Assembly (NCBI RefSeq): GCF_002135435.1 | Contig: NZ_NEGK01000001.1 | Location: forward strand, 186,001-250,000 | Reading direction: 5' to 3' | Length of the DNA stretch: 64,000 bases | DNA from: Acinetobacter sp. ANC 3813 | Lineage (GTDB): Bacteria; Pseudomonadota; Gammaproteobacteria; Pseudomonadales; Moraxellaceae | Shown here: positions 35,345-44,301 of the stretch, in pieces | How positions within the stretch are numbered: position 1 is the first letter of the stretch | How the letters are laid out: the number at the start of each line of letters is the position of its first letter | Notes under the pieces: generated by a model | Databases searched by the model: none | What the model was told of the DNA's origin: nothing | The model's input: the letters and a program-made list of their open reading frames with translations, nothing else | Position numbers and translations under genes: made by a program

Positions 35345-36031
35345 ATGAGCAAACACGATTCTTCGCTGTCTAAAGAACAATACAACTTACTGAATGCTTT
35401 TAAAAAGCAAATCAGCAAACCGGCGCCAGTGCCAGAACCCGTTGCGCCCATAGAAAAAACCACTGAACAGGAACAGCAGGAAGATTTAGATTTTTTCCGC
35501 AAGCAAATGCAAGGCGTGCAAAAAATGGCGGCTGGCAATACTGCAAAAACCATTAAAACCGCAGTTAAACGCAAACCAGATGCGCAAACACTGGCTAAAC
35601 GTGCCGCAGCTATAGGTCCAATGGAAACCGATGATGCCTTGCTTTCTGATACGCAAGCCATGCTGAATCCTGTTGCGAGCCAAGCCAAACTCAGCTACCG
35701 CATTGCTACCCTGCAGCACCGTGTTTTTGAAGATTTAAAAGCCGGCAATCTGCGCTGGTTTGAAGCGGTCGACTTGCATGGCTGCACCATTGAAGATGCC
35801 CGCAGTGCAGTCCTGCAAATTATTCAAATGGCCAAAGAAAACAATGAAAATGTCCTGAAAATTGTGCACGGCAAAGGCCCTGAAGCTATTTTAAAAACAC
35901 ATGTCAACAGCTGGCTGCGTCAGCACAGAGATGTGTTGGCTTTTGTCAGCGCACCTGAAAATCAAGGCGGTACTGGTGCGGTTTTGGTTCTGCTTAAACG
36001 CGCAGAAAAGAACCCAAAGTTCAAACAGTAA
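35345..36031 (+). CDS. Smr-domain protein
   Basis: 228 residues. The first 130 are low-complexity (KPAPVPEPVAP, glutamine-rich) and probably disordered; the C-terminal Smr domain (about 138-222) has VDLHGCTIEDARSAV and LKIVHGKGPEAILKTHVNSWL, with D-L-H and H-G-x-G motifs of the active site. Stand-alone Smr proteins such as SmrB cleave mRNA at collided ribosomes; the length and layout match that type, so ribosome rescue is plausible. Not linked to a neighbour in function. Confidence 0.88.
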   Translation: MSKHDSSLSKEQYNLLNAFKKQISKPAPVPEPVAPIEKTTEQEQQEDLDFFRKQMQGVQKMAAGNTAKTIKTAVKRKPDAQTLAKRAAAIGPMETDDALLSDTQAMLNPVASQAKLSYRIATLQHRVFEDLKAGNLRWFEAVDLHGCTIEDARSAVLQIIQMAKENNENVLKIVHGKGPEAILKTHVNSWLRQHRDVLAFVSAPENQGGTGAVLVLLKRAEKNPKFKQ

Positions 36032-36118
36032 TCGGTTTCATCCTTAAATGCAGGCATTGCAATAGTTTTCTGCTACAATGCCGTCCTTGTTCAATCTCTG
36101 TGTAAGTGAACACGTCTT

Positions 36119-36673
36119 ATGTCTATGCAGCAATCCTACGCTAACATTCTTACTGCCGTTGGTGAAGACCTGAATCGCCCTGGTCTAAAAGATACGCCTA
36201 TGCGTGCTGCTAAAGCCTTCTCCTATCTAACGTCTGGATACAGCCAAACCTTAGAAGAAGTGACCAATAATGCGGTCTTCCCTTCTGACAACCGCGAAAT
36301 GGTGCTCGTAAAAAATATCGAGTTCTATTCATTATGTGAACACCATTTATTGCCATTTTACGGCCGTGTGCATATTGCCTACTTGCCTGAAGGCAATGTT
36401 TTGGGCTTATCTAAATTTGCCCGCATTACTGAAATGTTTGCGCGCCGCTTGCAAATTCAAGAAAATTTAACGCAGCAAATTGCAGAAGCTGTTGCTGATG
36501 TCACAGGCGCACGCGGTGTTGCCGTAGTTATTGATTCTGCACATATGTGCATGATGATGCGCGGTGTCGGCAAGCAGGAATCAACAACACGTACCGTTTC
36601 TTTTGTGGGTGACTTCAAAACCAATAAAGAAGAGCGCCGTGAATTTTTAAGCGCTGTTCCAGAAAGCTACTGA
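36119..36673 (+). CDS. folE: GTP cyclohydrolase I
   Basis: Converts GTP to dihydroneopterin triphosphate, the first step of folate and tetrahydrobiopterin synthesis. 184 residues. The zinc and catalytic motifs are [20 protein letters not shown] and [13 protein letters not shown], giving the Cys-His-Cys zinc set; [20 protein letters not shown] is the allosteric face. Short N-terminus as in many bacterial FolE proteins. Monocistronic, with a terminator 13 bases downstream. Confidence 0.96.
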   Translation: MSMQQSYANILTAVGEDLNRPGLKDTPMRAAKAFSYLTSGYSQTLEEVTNNAVFPSDNREMVLVKNIEFYSLCEHHLLPFYGRVHIAYLPEGNVLGLSKFARITEMFARRLQIQENLTQQIAEAVADVTGARGVAVVIDSAHMCMMMRGVGKQESTTRTVSFVGDFKTNKEERREFLSAVPESY

Positions 36674-36685
36674 TTGCGATTAAAT

Positions 36686-36714
36686 AAAGCCTCAACCTGT
36701 GTTGGGGCTTTTTT
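36686..36714 (+). terminator. Terminator of folE
   Basis: AAAGCCTCAAC and GTTGGGGCTTT pair with one wobble around a 3-base loop, followed by TTTT. Confidence 0.8.
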
Positions 36715-36778
36715 GAGCCAAAAATTCTAAATTTTGAGCTTAATTTCCTTATTCAATTTATTTAGTGAGGCATCCGCC

Positions 36779-37138
36779 ATGTCGACAATTTCAGTTGCAG
36801 GTCAAGGACAAACTCAAAGCGAATGTTCTATTGATTTTCCTCGGGAAGAGCGCTTAGTCAAAGGCAATCCAGAACGTCACACTTATAATCTATATGAACA
36901 TCCCAACATGGACTGCGGCATTTGGCAGTGTGAAGTGGGCGCATGGAATATTGTTTTTGCAGAGAATAAGCAAGAATTTTTTACAGTGATTGAAGGCAAA
37001 GTCCGCCTGCATGCAAAACATTCTGATATTGTGATTGATGTGGGCGCAGGTGAAGCTGGGATTATTCCGCCTGGCTTTGAAGGCACCTTTGAAGTGCTTG
37101 AAGCCGTAAAAAAATACTATGTTAATGTCATGGTTTAA
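36779..37138 (+). CDS. Small cupin protein (DUF861 type)
   Basis: 119 residues forming a single cupin barrel. The segments GIWQCEVGAWNIVF, FFTVIEGKVRLHAKH and GEAGIIPPGFEGTFEV match cupin_3/DUF861 proteins such as (S)-ureidoglycine aminohydrolase relatives. Metal ligands of the first motif are partly missing (E-F-F-T-V-I-E-G), so it may not bind metal. The frame extends to 36734, but the ATG at 36779 has GAGG before it. Function unknown. Confidence 0.78.
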   Translation: MSTISVAGQGQTQSECSIDFPREERLVKGNPERHTYNLYEHPNMDCGIWQCEVGAWNIVFAENKQEFFTVIEGKVRLHAKHSDIVIDVGAGEAGIIPPGFEGTFEVLEAVKKYYVNVMV

Positions 37139-37228
37139 TACGATCATTTTACAGTTTAAACACAAGCTTTTTATCTAAAACCTGTCATTTTAATGCACTC
37201 TTTTCGCGTATTTTTATGAGTTTAATGG

Positions 37229-38062
37229 ATGAACGTTTTTCTTCGATGCTGTGCTATTTTCCTACATTTAACATTATTTAGCGCCTGTACACTTAGCCCA
37301 AAATTTAATTATACCGCCAGTGCCAATACACAGACCGAACAAAACAATAAAGAGGCCATTGCTGAATTATTTAAGCAGGCACATGTTTCGGGAGTTCTAT
37401 TGGTCAAACATCAGGGCAAAGTTCAAGCCTATGGCAATGCCGTAGATCGCGCAAACACAGCATATATTCCAGCATCTACCTTTAAAATGCTCAATGCATT
37501 AATTGGCATTGAACATCATAAAACATCACCTGAAAAAGTTTATCCGTGGCATGGTGAAAAGCGCGCATTTCCTGCATGGGAAAAAGATTTAAGCTTGTCT
37601 GAAGCCATGACTGCCTCGGCTGTTCCCGTATATCAAGCGTTAGCGCGAGACATTGGAATTGATCTCATGCGTCAGGAAGTAAAACGTGTGAAATTTGGCA
37701 ATGCAGAAATTGGCACACAGGTGGATAATTTCTGGCTGGTCGGCCCACTCAAAATTACACCGCTGCAAGAAATTGAATTTGTAGATCAACTCGCGCATGA
37801 ACAGTTGCCATTTAGTCAGTCCACACAACAGCAAGTTCAAAAGATGCTGTTTATTGAAAAAATTAACAGCCGTACACTCTATGCCAAAAGCGGCTGGGCC
37901 ATGGATGCAGAACCTCAAGTCGGCTGGTATACAGGCTGGATTGAAGATGAACATGGGAACATCAATGCATTTTCACTAAATATGGAAATGCAAAAAGACA
38001 TGCCTCTCACTCTGCGTAAAGAATTGGTCATCGCCAGTTTAAAGCAACTAAAAGTGTTATAA
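37229..38062 (+). CDS. blaOXA: Class D (OXA) beta-lactamase, lipoprotein
   Basis: Serine beta-lactamase of 277 residues. Catalytic motifs are complete: S83-T-F-K86, S130-A-V, F156-G-N (tyrosine in most class D enzymes, phenylalanine in Acinetobacter carbapenem-hydrolysing types), FWLVGPLKI at 168-176 and K220-S-G. The signal peptide ends FSAC with C20, so it is likely lipid-anchored. Gene context is ordinary chromosome with no IS upstream, indicating an intrinsic species gene. The variant cannot be assigned from memory; carbapenemase activity is inferred, and expression may be low without an insertion-sequence promoter. Confidence 0.93.
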   Translation: MNVFLRCCAIFLHLTLFSACTLSPKFNYTASANTQTEQNNKEAIAELFKQAHVSGVLLVKHQGKVQAYGNAVDRANTAYIPASTFKMLNALIGIEHHKTSPEKVYPWHGEKRAFPAWEKDLSLSEAMTASAVPVYQALARDIGIDLMRQEVKRVKFGNAEIGTQVDNFWLVGPLKITPLQEIEFVDQLAHEQLPFSQSTQQQVQKMLFIEKINSRTLYAKSGWAMDAEPQVGWYTGWIEDEHGNINAFSLNMEMQKDMPLTLRKELVIASLKQLKVL

Positions 38063-38243
38063 CTCGATTTTCCGCATTTCATCGCCAAGCTCGCGGCATG
38101 AATAGAAAAGATATTCGGCCGCTGCTGCAGTTGAAAACTGCTCATAATTTTCGAGTCATAAATTTGATTGATCACCCATGGCCCATTGATTGCCCCAACC
38201 AAACACTTGCAACTCAATAAAGATCATTTTCCCGCACGGCATA

Positions 38244-40130
38244 TTAAAAATAATGCACCAATTCCATCGCCGCATTATTCCAATCTAAATGATTCTGCTG
38301 CTGGTATTCCCAGTTTAATCGAATGGCATTTTGCGGATTTATTGCATATTGAATTTGACTGTTTAACCTGAAATTCCACTGATTTTGATCTGCCCAATAA
38401 GGGAGTTCGACTTGTACAAGGCTGTTGATTCTTTCTGACCAAACATTCTGACAACCCAAAGCTGGCCCTGCCCCAGCACGCCAACCCTGATCTAGCGCCT
38501 GACTGCCTTGTACGTGCATCTGCATCTGCATATAACAAAGATGGGTTCGCTCCTGATTGGCCCAGCTATAACCTGCCTGTGTATTCAGATTCGCCACACC
38601 ATGCTGCTGCGTATCACTAAACTGACCATGATCTTGCAGCGCTTCCTGCTGCCAGCCAAAATTGAATCCCCACGACAATGGCGTTTTGAATGGCGTTATC
38701 GGGTTATAGGAATTGACCGACAAAAAATCAAAATGTTCCAATTTCAGCCGATTCTGACGATATTGCAGTGCTCCATCCCAGAACATCAACTGTGTTCCTG
38801 TCCTGAAGCCGCCTTGAGTATCCATAAGGTCATGATAGGCTTGACGGTGCCCCAGTTCATAAAATGCATCGCCCTGAAGCTGACCTGCTGTGAATGAGAT
38901 ATTTTTGGCATGATGCCCTTGCGTCGGATCAACAGCAGGACGCGCTGCATCTTTGCGCTGCTTTTCCAACTGAATTTCACTGCGCAGCACCAATAACTGC
39001 CGCAGGCGCGGCTGCGCAAAATCGCTCTGCACTTTGCGTGAAGTTAAATACAGATATAAATCGTCATAAGCCATTTCTAAAATCTGAGCGCGCTCAATTT
39101 CAGTATATGACGCCAATTGATCAGCCATCTGCTCAGGGGCTGAGAAAGCTGTTTGATGCGCTTTTTTTGCCAATGCCTGACCGTGCTGCGTGGCCTGCGC
39201 CTGCAGCTGCGTTTCCAAGGCTGGACGGTATACCGTATCTGCAACTAAACCTTGCTGTTCGACAGCGCGGATGGTTTCAATTGGAATGGCATCGATGTTA
39301 AATTGCGCTTTCAGATTCAAGTTTGGACGCACCAGATCCATGAGGCCAAGCAAGCGGTATGCACAGTTATCACTGATAAAATAATATGGAAAAGTGACGT
39401 GTTTCATTTCCCAAATATGCTGTACTAAAAACCGAGTTTCTTCAGGGCTTAAGCTGAGTTCATATTCCCACAAATCTCGGCTTTCCAGATCACCGTATTC
39501 TTTTACCTTACGGTAATAGGGCATTAAGGAATATTCACCTGGATATTGCCCCGTGAGGCCATTCCATGCAAAAGACCAGCTTTGCCCTTCGGCGACTGTC
39601 GCCGCATAATTTACAGCATAAGAAACTAAATTCAGCTGCTTTTGATCTTGAGGGTCCAGCCGCAGCAAGGTATGCCCAAACATTGAACTGGGATTTCCCA
39701 TAAAGTCGGTGGCATAGATGAGTGTGGCCTTATAGGGCTTGATCTGCCCAATCCAGTCTTCCAATTCAGGACAGGCCACTGCAGGCAATTGCTGTTCTTG
39801 AATATTTAGCCGCTGCATTAACCAGTGACTGCGCGCTGGAAAACGGCAGCGTACCGATTGATTCGGCTCCGCAGCTTGAAATAGGGCCTTTATATTGGCT
39901 TGCAATTCGAGTTTTAAATTGGCTTTTCCTTCAGCAGATAAAAAGTAACCTGCATAGCTGACCTCACTCTGCCCTTTGCTGTCTGCATACATCAGCCTGC
40001 GCCAAGTGATATCCTGATCCAGCTGCTGCTGGGTAGCTTCATCAAAATAGGACTGAACGGTTTGAGTGTCTGTAGCTGCATACGCAAGCGGAGAGGAAAT
40101 TAAAGCAAAAATGAAAGCAAATGGTTTCAT
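38244..40130 (-). CDS. DUF4105 outer-envelope protein
   Basis: 628 residues with a signal peptide (cut after YAA near residue 19). The N-terminal DUF4105 domain (about 130-300) has ATLIYATDFMGNPSSMFGHTL and YYFISDNCAYRLLGLMDLVR, containing the H and C residues seen in its papain-like (Lnb-type) core. From about 390 the sequence alternates strands (QYRQNRLKLEHFDFL, LNWEYQQQNH) and ends in an aromatic residue (MELVHYF), as an outer-membrane beta-barrel would. Function is unknown; a surface or periplasmic hydrolase anchored by a barrel is inferred. Confidence 0.8.
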   Translation of the reverse strand: MKPFAFIFALISSPLAYAATDTQTVQSYFDEATQQQLDQDITWRRLMYADSKGQSEVSYAGYFLSAEGKANLKLELQANIKALFQAAEPNQSVRCRFPARSHWLMQRLNIQEQQLPAVACPELEDWIGQIKPYKATLIYATDFMGNPSSMFGHTLLRLDPQDQKQLNLVSYAVNYAATVAEGQSWSFAWNGLTGQYPGEYSLMPYYRKVKEYGDLESRDLWEYELSLSPEETRFLVQHIWEMKHVTFPYYFISDNCAYRLLGLMDLVRPNLNLKAQFNIDAIPIETIRAVEQQGLVADTVYRPALETQLQAQATQHGQALAKKAHQTAFSAPEQMADQLASYTEIERAQILEMAYDDLYLYLTSRKVQSDFAQPRLRQLLVLRSEIQLEKQRKDAARPAVDPTQGHHAKNISFTAGQLQGDAFYELGHRQAYHDLMDTQGGFRTGTQLMFWDGALQYRQNRLKLEHFDFLSVNSYNPITPFKTPLSWGFNFGWQQEALQDHGQFSDTQQHGVANLNTQAGYSWANQERTHLCYMQMQMHVQGSQALDQGWRAGAGPALGCQNVWSERINSLVQVELPYWADQNQWNFRLNSQIQYAINPQNAIRLNWEYQQQNHLDWNNAAMELVHYF

Positions 40131-40161
40131 GCAAACCTGATGTTTATATTTATATCATAAG

Positions 40162-40189
40162 AAAAACCCCGCCAGAGCTGGCAGGGTTT
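40162..40189 (-). terminator. Terminator of the DUF3015 gene
   Basis: On the minus strand CCCTGCCAG and CTGGCGGGG pair and are followed by TTTTT, 12 bases after the stop. Confidence 0.8.
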
Positions 40190-40200
40190 AACAGCAATTC

Positions 40201-40671
40201 TTATACGTAAGCTTTCAGCACTTCATCTTTAGCCATGACCGCTTGTAACGATGCAAGAACCTGAAGTGAATCAAGGTTTTCTGCAGAATAAATGGTAGAG
40301 AAGTTTTGTTTAGAAACTGCAAAGAAATGGGCTTTGTCTTGTGCTTTAATATTCAGAAGTTCTGCAAGCACGTTCAGGCTTTCGCCTTGGCCCACTGCCA
40401 TATCGCGCGCTAATGATTCAGAGTTTTCATTGGTAAAAGTCACTGCTTGCGCTGTCACTGTGCCTGTGCCGCTACAGCCCAAAGTACCAAAAGTAATACC
40501 AAATAGCTGGTTGGCAAATAAACCGTTGGTTGTTGCCGCTAAAATTTTAGGCACTTTACCAGATTGCCCTGCCCAAACTTGAGAACCAATACCGCAACCC
40601 GCATCTTTATCTGCAAATGCTGCTGTAGAACCGAGTGCAACAACAGCTGCTAAAGCTAATTTTTTCAACAT
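40201..40671 (-). CDS. DUF3015 exported protein
   Basis: 156 residues with a clear signal peptide (about 1-20, cut after AFA). The mature part has DKDAGCGIGSQVWAGQSGK, TTNGLFANQLFGITFGTLGC and DMAVGQGESLNVLAELL, the hallmarks of DUF3015 proteins, plus two cysteines that probably form a disulfide. The frame extends 18 codons further, but the ATG at 40671 has GGAG in front and starts the signal peptide. Periplasmic; function not established in the family. Confidence 0.85.
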   Translation of the reverse strand: MLKKLALAAVVALGSTAAFADKDAGCGIGSQVWAGQSGKVPKILAATTNGLFANQLFGITFGTLGCSGTGTVTAQAVTFTNENSESLARDMAVGQGESLNVLAELLNIKAQDKAHFFAVSKQNFSTIYSAENLDSLQVLASLQAVMAKDEVLKAYV

Positions 40672-40818
40672 GGTTATTCTCCAGAATTTATTATCCAAGT
40701 GTTTTAATTCTTTACAGTCGTGCATTTTTTATTGCACCTTTGTAAGATAGCTGTAACTTTCTCATAACGCAAAGCAATTTATACTAGAGTCCTTATCCAC
40801 CACCCTATAATACTGAAA

Positions 40819-41622
40819 TCATTTATCTTTTAATTCCCAAACACCGTCTTTGCTGCGGTTTCCAAGTATTTTCAAGACCAATACCAAACTCAACAGCAGC
40901 AATAAATACCACGAGCCTAATTTGCCCCAGCCCACCATATGCCAAGCATCAACCTGACTTGGATACAGCCAGATTTTATAAAATGTGCTGATATTCTCCG
41001 CAATCCAAATAATAAATGCCAACAGCAACAATATAGGTAACATCGGTAGCTGAAATTGGTGCTGCTGCAGCTGAAACTTAATTTTGGTTTTCCAAAAAAT
41101 CAGCACACTCCATGCAAATAGCAAGATACGGATATCTGGCACAAAAAATTTGCTCATAAAATTGATATAGGACAGCACCGCCAAAGCCAGCATATTGCCA
41201 AAGCGCGGTAAATGCTCAAAGGAGACTTGATACAATCGCAATGAACGTGCAAAAAAACTGCCTACAGCGGAATACATAAAGCCAGCAAACAGCGGTACCG
41301 TCATAATTTTAAACACTGCAGGCTGCGGGTAATGCCATGAGGCAATTTGCGGATGGGTCAGGAAAATTTCCATCACCATAGCCATGAGATGAAATAAAGC
41401 GATCACTTTCGCTTCAGCCCATGATTCCAGCTTCAGATAAAGCAGGCAAGCTTGAATGATCAGCGCAAAAAACAACAGATAGTCATAACGGAAAAAACCG
41501 TAGTATTCCTGACTGCCCATGGCGGCCGTAACCACAAAAGCGCCCAGCAATAAAATACCAAATAAGGCAGCCGAAGCTGCCTTATAGGTAAATTCACATC
41601 CAGATTTAAAAATCGCAAGCAC
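40819..41622 (-). CDS. DUF817 integral membrane protein
   Basis: 267 residues with seven to eight hydrophobic helices. The conserved stretches FFRYDYLLFFALIIQ, GFMYSAVGSFFARSLRLY and IADENIS-like FIIWIAENISTFY place it in DUF817. It follows hemE by 23 bases on the same strand, so it may be cotranscribed. No function is established; a role in the membrane only can be stated. Confidence 0.8.
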   Translation of the reverse strand: MLAIFKSGCEFTYKAASAALFGILLLGAFVVTAAMGSQEYYGFFRYDYLLFFALIIQACLLYLKLESWAEAKVIALFHLMAMVMEIFLTHPQIASWHYPQPAVFKIMTVPLFAGFMYSAVGSFFARSLRLYQVSFEHLPRFGNMLALAVLSYINFMSKFFVPDIRILLFAWSVLIFWKTKIKFQLQQHQFQLPMLPILLLLAFIIWIAENISTFYKIWLYPSQVDAWHMVGWGKLGSWYLLLLLSLVLVLKILGNRSKDGVWELKDK

Positions 41623-41645
41623 ACTAAAACCCTAAACTTAATGGA

Positions 41646-42716
41646 TTACAAATATTTAGCGCTATATTCATGCACAGTATCAATAAATGCTTTTGGATTT
41701 GCAGGATCGACCCACTGCGTAATGCCGTGGCCTAGGTTCGCCACATAGCCTGTTTTTTCGCCATTGGCATAGGCGTCATCCAGCATGGCTTTGGTGGCTT
41801 TTACAATCGATGCTGAGTTGCCATACAACGTTGCCGGATCTAAATTCCCTTGCAGCGCTGCACGGCCTGCAACAGTTTGACGCGCCACATTTAAAGGTGT
41901 AGTCCAATCCAGACCAAAGGCATCAGCGCCTGTTGCAATCATCGGCTCAAGCCATTGACCGCCGCCTTTGGTAAATAGAATCACTGGCACTTTACGGCCT
42001 TCATTCTCACGCTTTAAGCCAGCAACAATTTTTTGCATGTAATTCAGCGAAAATTCGATATATTCGCGATGCGCCAATGCCCCGCCCCAGCTGTCAAAAA
42101 TCTGGACAGCTTGCGCGCCTGCATCGATTTGCGCATTCAAATAATCAATGACAGCCACCGCCAAACGGTCTAATAAAGCATGCAATACTTCTGGCTGCGC
42201 ATACATCATCTGCTTGGTAAAGCGGAAGTCCTTGCTTGAACCGCCTTCAATCATATACGTCGCCAAAGTCCACGGACTGCCAGAAAAGCCGATTAAAGGA
42301 ACTTGACCGCCCAAGGCAGAACGGATGGTGCTCACGGCATTCATCACATAGTCTAAATCTGACTTGGCATTAAAAGACGGCAGATTGGCAACATCTTGCT
42401 CTGTACGGATGGTTTTATGGAATTTCGGACCTTCGCCAGCTTCAAAGTACAAACCTAGACCCAATGCATCCGGCACAGTTAAAATATCGGAAAATAAGAT
42501 GGCAGCATCTAAGTCATAGCGGCGCAAAGGCTGTAAAGTCACTTCACAGGCAAAATCGTTGTTTTTACATAAAGACAGGAAGTCTCCCGCTGTAGCGCGG
42601 GTTGCACGATACTCTGGTAAATAACGCCCAGCTTGACGCATCATCCATACTGGAGTTGCATCTACTGGCTCACGCAGCAATGCACGCAGGAAACGATCAT
42701 TTTTTAGAGCCGTCAT
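41646..42716 (-). CDS. hemE: Uroporphyrinogen decarboxylase
   Basis: Converts uroporphyrinogen III to coproporphyrinogen III in heme synthesis. 356 residues; the signature [16 protein letters not shown] near residue 22 contains the substrate-binding arginines, and [30 protein letters not shown] and [11 protein letters not shown] follow. Length and motifs are standard for the cytoplasmic bacterial enzyme. AAAAGTAAATG is upstream, a moderate ribosome site. Confidence 0.97.
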   Translation of the reverse strand: MTALKNDRFLRALLREPVDATPVWMMRQAGRYLPEYRATRATAGDFLSLCKNNDFACEVTLQPLRRYDLDAAILFSDILTVPDALGLGLYFEAGEGPKFHKTIRTEQDVANLPSFNAKSDLDYVMNAVSTIRSALGGQVPLIGFSGSPWTLATYMIEGGSSKDFRFTKQMMYAQPEVLHALLDRLAVAVIDYLNAQIDAGAQAVQIFDSWGGALAHREYIEFSLNYMQKIVAGLKRENEGRKVPVILFTKGGGQWLEPMIATGADAFGLDWTTPLNVARQTVAGRAALQGNLDPATLYGNSASIVKATKAMLDDAYANGEKTGYVANLGHGITQWVDPANPKAFIDTVHEYSAKYL

Positions 42717-42918
42717 TTACTTTTCCATCAATTATCAACTTGGCAACATCATAACAAAAAGCCTTCATATTGAGTAATTTCTCAGAACTCAAAAAATCGA
42801 TTACTGTCAAAGATAAATATGATATTTACACAAAACAAATACTGCATCACAATTCATTTTCTGCAATACTTGCACCGTTTTTAACACTGTAAATGAATAA
42901 TTCTTAAGGTTGAGTTAC

Positions 42919-44151
42919 ATGTTCGTTCGCACAATGCTCGCAATGAGCCTAAGTTGCATTTTTGCGGGTTCAGCTATCGCCGCAACCACTGCAGAACAAC
43001 CATTAAATCCAAAAGTTATTACGGATGTTGCCATTCAGGATCCTATTGATCCGCTTGCGGCAGATTCTGCGTCATCAGTTCCAACAACAATTACGTCTCA
43101 AGAACAACAAGATTTAAATAAAGCGTCTCAAACACTCAATGATCTGCAGAAAACTGAAGATCAAACTGCCGATGTCAGCGCCGCACCTACTCCAGCACCT
43201 AAAGCTGCGCCAAAAGCTTCTGCAGGCAGCGCATCTGCTGCCAAAGTTGCTTGGACACTGGACGGCATGAACAATGCGCAATGGTTTGAAGATATTGGCA
43301 AAGGCCAATTCCCTGTCTATGCGCGCGCGCATGTAATGCTGAATAATGCACATGCTTCGCCAGGCGCAATTGATGGTTCAAGCGGTAAAAATACCCTGAA
43401 AGCGATTGCATCTTTCCAGCAAATTCAGGGAATCAAGCCTACAGGCACTTTAACTCAAGAAACTTGGGATGCATTGCTTGCACAGCAAGGCAGCAAACCT
43501 GCATTTATTGAGTACACCATTACTGCGCAAGATATTGCTGGCCCGTATGCGCAATCTATCCCTCACGATTATGCCCTGCAAGCCAAAATGAAAGGCTTGT
43601 ATTACACACGCGTAACCGAAATGCTGGCTGAGAAATTCCATATGGATGAAGATTTCTTAAAGAAATTGAATCCTAATGTGACATTCAAAAAAGCTGGCGA
43701 AAAAATTATTGTCGCAAACATCCGCAATGAAGTGCCTGAAGACATTCATTTGATTGTAGCGCACAAAGGCGCTAAGCAGCTGTATCTATTTAACAGCCGC
43801 AATCAAATGATCGGCTCTTTCCCTGCAACGATTGGCAGTTCAGATACTCCATCGCCTACAGGTACATATAAAGTGACTGGTGTAGCGCCAAACCCTTGGT
43901 ACAGCTACTCACCTAGCAACTTTGTGCAAGGCAACAATAAAAAGCCGCTATCTTTACCGCCTGGTCCAAACGGTCCTGTCGGCAACATTTGGATTGGCTT
44001 GAGTAAAAAGTCATTTGGTATTCACGGTACGCCAAACCCGTCTGCCATCTCTAAGACAGCTTCTCATGGCTGTATCCGCTTAACAAACTGGGATGCCAAT
44101 GACCTTGGCAAGAAAGTTAAATCAGGCGTAACGGTTAAATTCTTAGAATAA
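42919..44151 (+). CDS. L,D-transpeptidase with peptidoglycan-binding domain
   Basis: Periplasmic enzyme (410 aa) that forms 3-3 cross-links or attaches lipoproteins to peptidoglycan. A signal peptide (about 1-22) is followed by an Ala/Pro linker (DVSAAPTPAPKAAPKA), a PG_binding_1 repeat (HASPGAIDGSSGKNTLKAI), and a YkuD domain at about 270-408 with HGTPNPSAISKTASHGCIRL, which holds the catalytic cysteine. A TTG 3 codons earlier is possible, but ATG at 42919 follows AAGGTTGAG. A 15-bp terminator follows. Confidence 0.93.
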   Translation: MFVRTMLAMSLSCIFAGSAIAATTAEQPLNPKVITDVAIQDPIDPLAADSASSVPTTITSQEQQDLNKASQTLNDLQKTEDQTADVSAAPTPAPKAAPKASAGSASAAKVAWTLDGMNNAQWFEDIGKGQFPVYARAHVMLNNAHASPGAIDGSSGKNTLKAIASFQQIQGIKPTGTLTQETWDALLAQQGSKPAFIEYTITAQDIAGPYAQSIPHDYALQAKMKGLYYTRVTEMLAEKFHMDEDFLKKLNPNVTFKKAGEKIIVANIRNEVPEDIHLIVAHKGAKQLYLFNSRNQMIGSFPATIGSSDTPSPTGTYKVTGVAPNPWYSYSPSNFVQGNNKKPLSLPPGPNGPVGNIWIGLSKKSFGIHGTPNPSAISKTASHGCIRLTNWDANDLGKKVKSGVTVKFLE

Positions 44152-44171
44152 TGATTTAACAAGATTCTCAT

Positions 44172-44207
44172 AAAGGTGTTTTAGTTCTAAACTAAAACAC
44201 CTTTTTT
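44172..44207 (+). terminator. Terminator of the L,D-transpeptidase gene
   Basis: A perfect 15-bp stem (AAAGGTGTTTTAGTT with its complement) around CTA, ending in TTTTTT. Confidence 0.85.
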
Positions 44208-44301
44208 ATATTTATTATAATAATTTCAAAAATTGAATTTCACTTCAAACTTTTATAAACATCCACCTTCATAATCAAAATAATATCAGGACTCAATCCA
44301 T

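Noticed and set aside
37139..37228. Insertion-sequence promoter driving the OXA gene
   Set aside because: The short gap has no inverted repeats, target duplication or transposase remnant.
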